DNA from: an uncultured Clostridia bacterium
GTDB lineage: Bacteria > Bacillota > Clostridia > TANB77 > CAG-508
Direction of reading: 5' to 3'
Assembly: GCA_934121875.1 (NCBI GenBank)
Contig: CAKOVG010000001.1
Location: forward strand, 17,840 to 81,839
DNA length: 64,000 bases
The number at the start of each line of letters is the position of its first letter. Position 1 is the first letter of the stretch. The position numbers were made by a program, and so were the translations under genes. The notes under the pieces are model-generated. The model saw only the letters and a program-made list of their open reading frames with translations, was not told the origin of the DNA and did not search any database. This document shows, piece by piece, positions 63,914 to 64,000 of this stretch.

Positions 63914-64000
63914 TTAATTTGGAGTTGAACGTCTATGTTCATGTACCTTTGTTCCATCTTTTTTAGTATATTTTTTCACCACCACTATTTTTTTATTTTG
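63914..64000 (-). CDS. C-terminal end of an unknown protein (runs off right edge)
   Basis: The last 28 codons of a minus-strand frame, ending VVVKKYTKKDGTKVHEHRR then STPN. A basic KKYTKKDGT tail with H and R before a Pro-Asn end is seen at the C-termini of several Firmicute and phage proteins, but the family cannot be named from this fragment. A terminator follows at once, which supports the frame. Confidence 0.55.
   Translation of the reverse strand, partial: QNKKIVVVKKYTKKDGTKVHEHRRSTPN

Overview
The window reads as a stretch of chromosome from an AT-rich, Gram-positive, anaerobic and probably spore-forming Clostridia-like bacterium. The basis is the HrcA/CIRCE heat-shock circuit, WhiA, SepF, DivIVA, a T-box leader, a class III (anaerobic) ribonucleotide reductase homologue, an oxygen-independent SUF-like pair and sporulation genes (SpoVM, SpoIVFA/SpoIVFB-like, YyaC). 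Most genes are housekeeping and many sit in short minus-strand operons.

Layout. 1-3.7 kb: hrcA-grpE-dnaK-dnaJ operon behind two CIRCE-type operators. 3.7-6.9 kb: hemW, a palindromic repeat, whiA-prmC and a 6S RNA candidate. 7.4-9.5 kb: an accessory island with a pilin-like surface protein whose C-terminus looks like a diversity-generating-retroelement (DGR) variable region, a string of hairpins and a decayed second copy. 9.6-11.3 kb: a two-gene SUF-like Fe-S system. 11.3-26 kb: GH15 enzyme, beta-CASP nuclease, a coiled-coil unknown, ftsK, rsmD, divIVA, sepF, a HlyD-like protein, miaA and mutL. 26-28 kb: tiny Cys-rich membrane peptides, an orphan gene and tRNA-Gln/tRNA-His beside a tRNA 3'-end duplicate. 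28-34 kb: sortase, HIT, compact alaS, mtaB, groEL-groES. 34-41.6 kb: mutS2, arginase-family gene and T-box-controlled pheS-pheT. 41.8-51 kb: dapA, an HD protein, dapB, small membrane proteins, glmU beside a UAP1-type pyrophosphorylase, NfeD/SPFH, rarA. 51-58 kb: ruvA, tcdA, rpmB, spoVM, nth, a bactofilin-like membrane protein, patatin, rpsF-ssb-rpsR. 57.6-63.5 kb: a sporulation cluster (frameshifted spoIVFB, M23/SpoIVFA-like, yyaC) transcribed behind an NrdD homologue that lacks its catalytic residues. The right edge holds a likely small RNA and a partial gene.

How the genes fit together: CIRCE sites tie hrcA-dnaK and groES-groEL to one repressor; sepF, divIVA and ftsK form two neighbouring division loci whose promoters share upstream repeats; dapA/dapB and glmU/UAP feed cell-wall synthesis.

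Most interesting items: the DGR-like pilin tail (no reverse transcriptase is in the window, so it would be a remote target), the NrdD pseudoenzyme, GlmU with a degenerate uridylyltransferase domain next to an independent pyrophosphorylase, the spoIVFB frameshift, and several unlabelled structured repeats and small RNAs.
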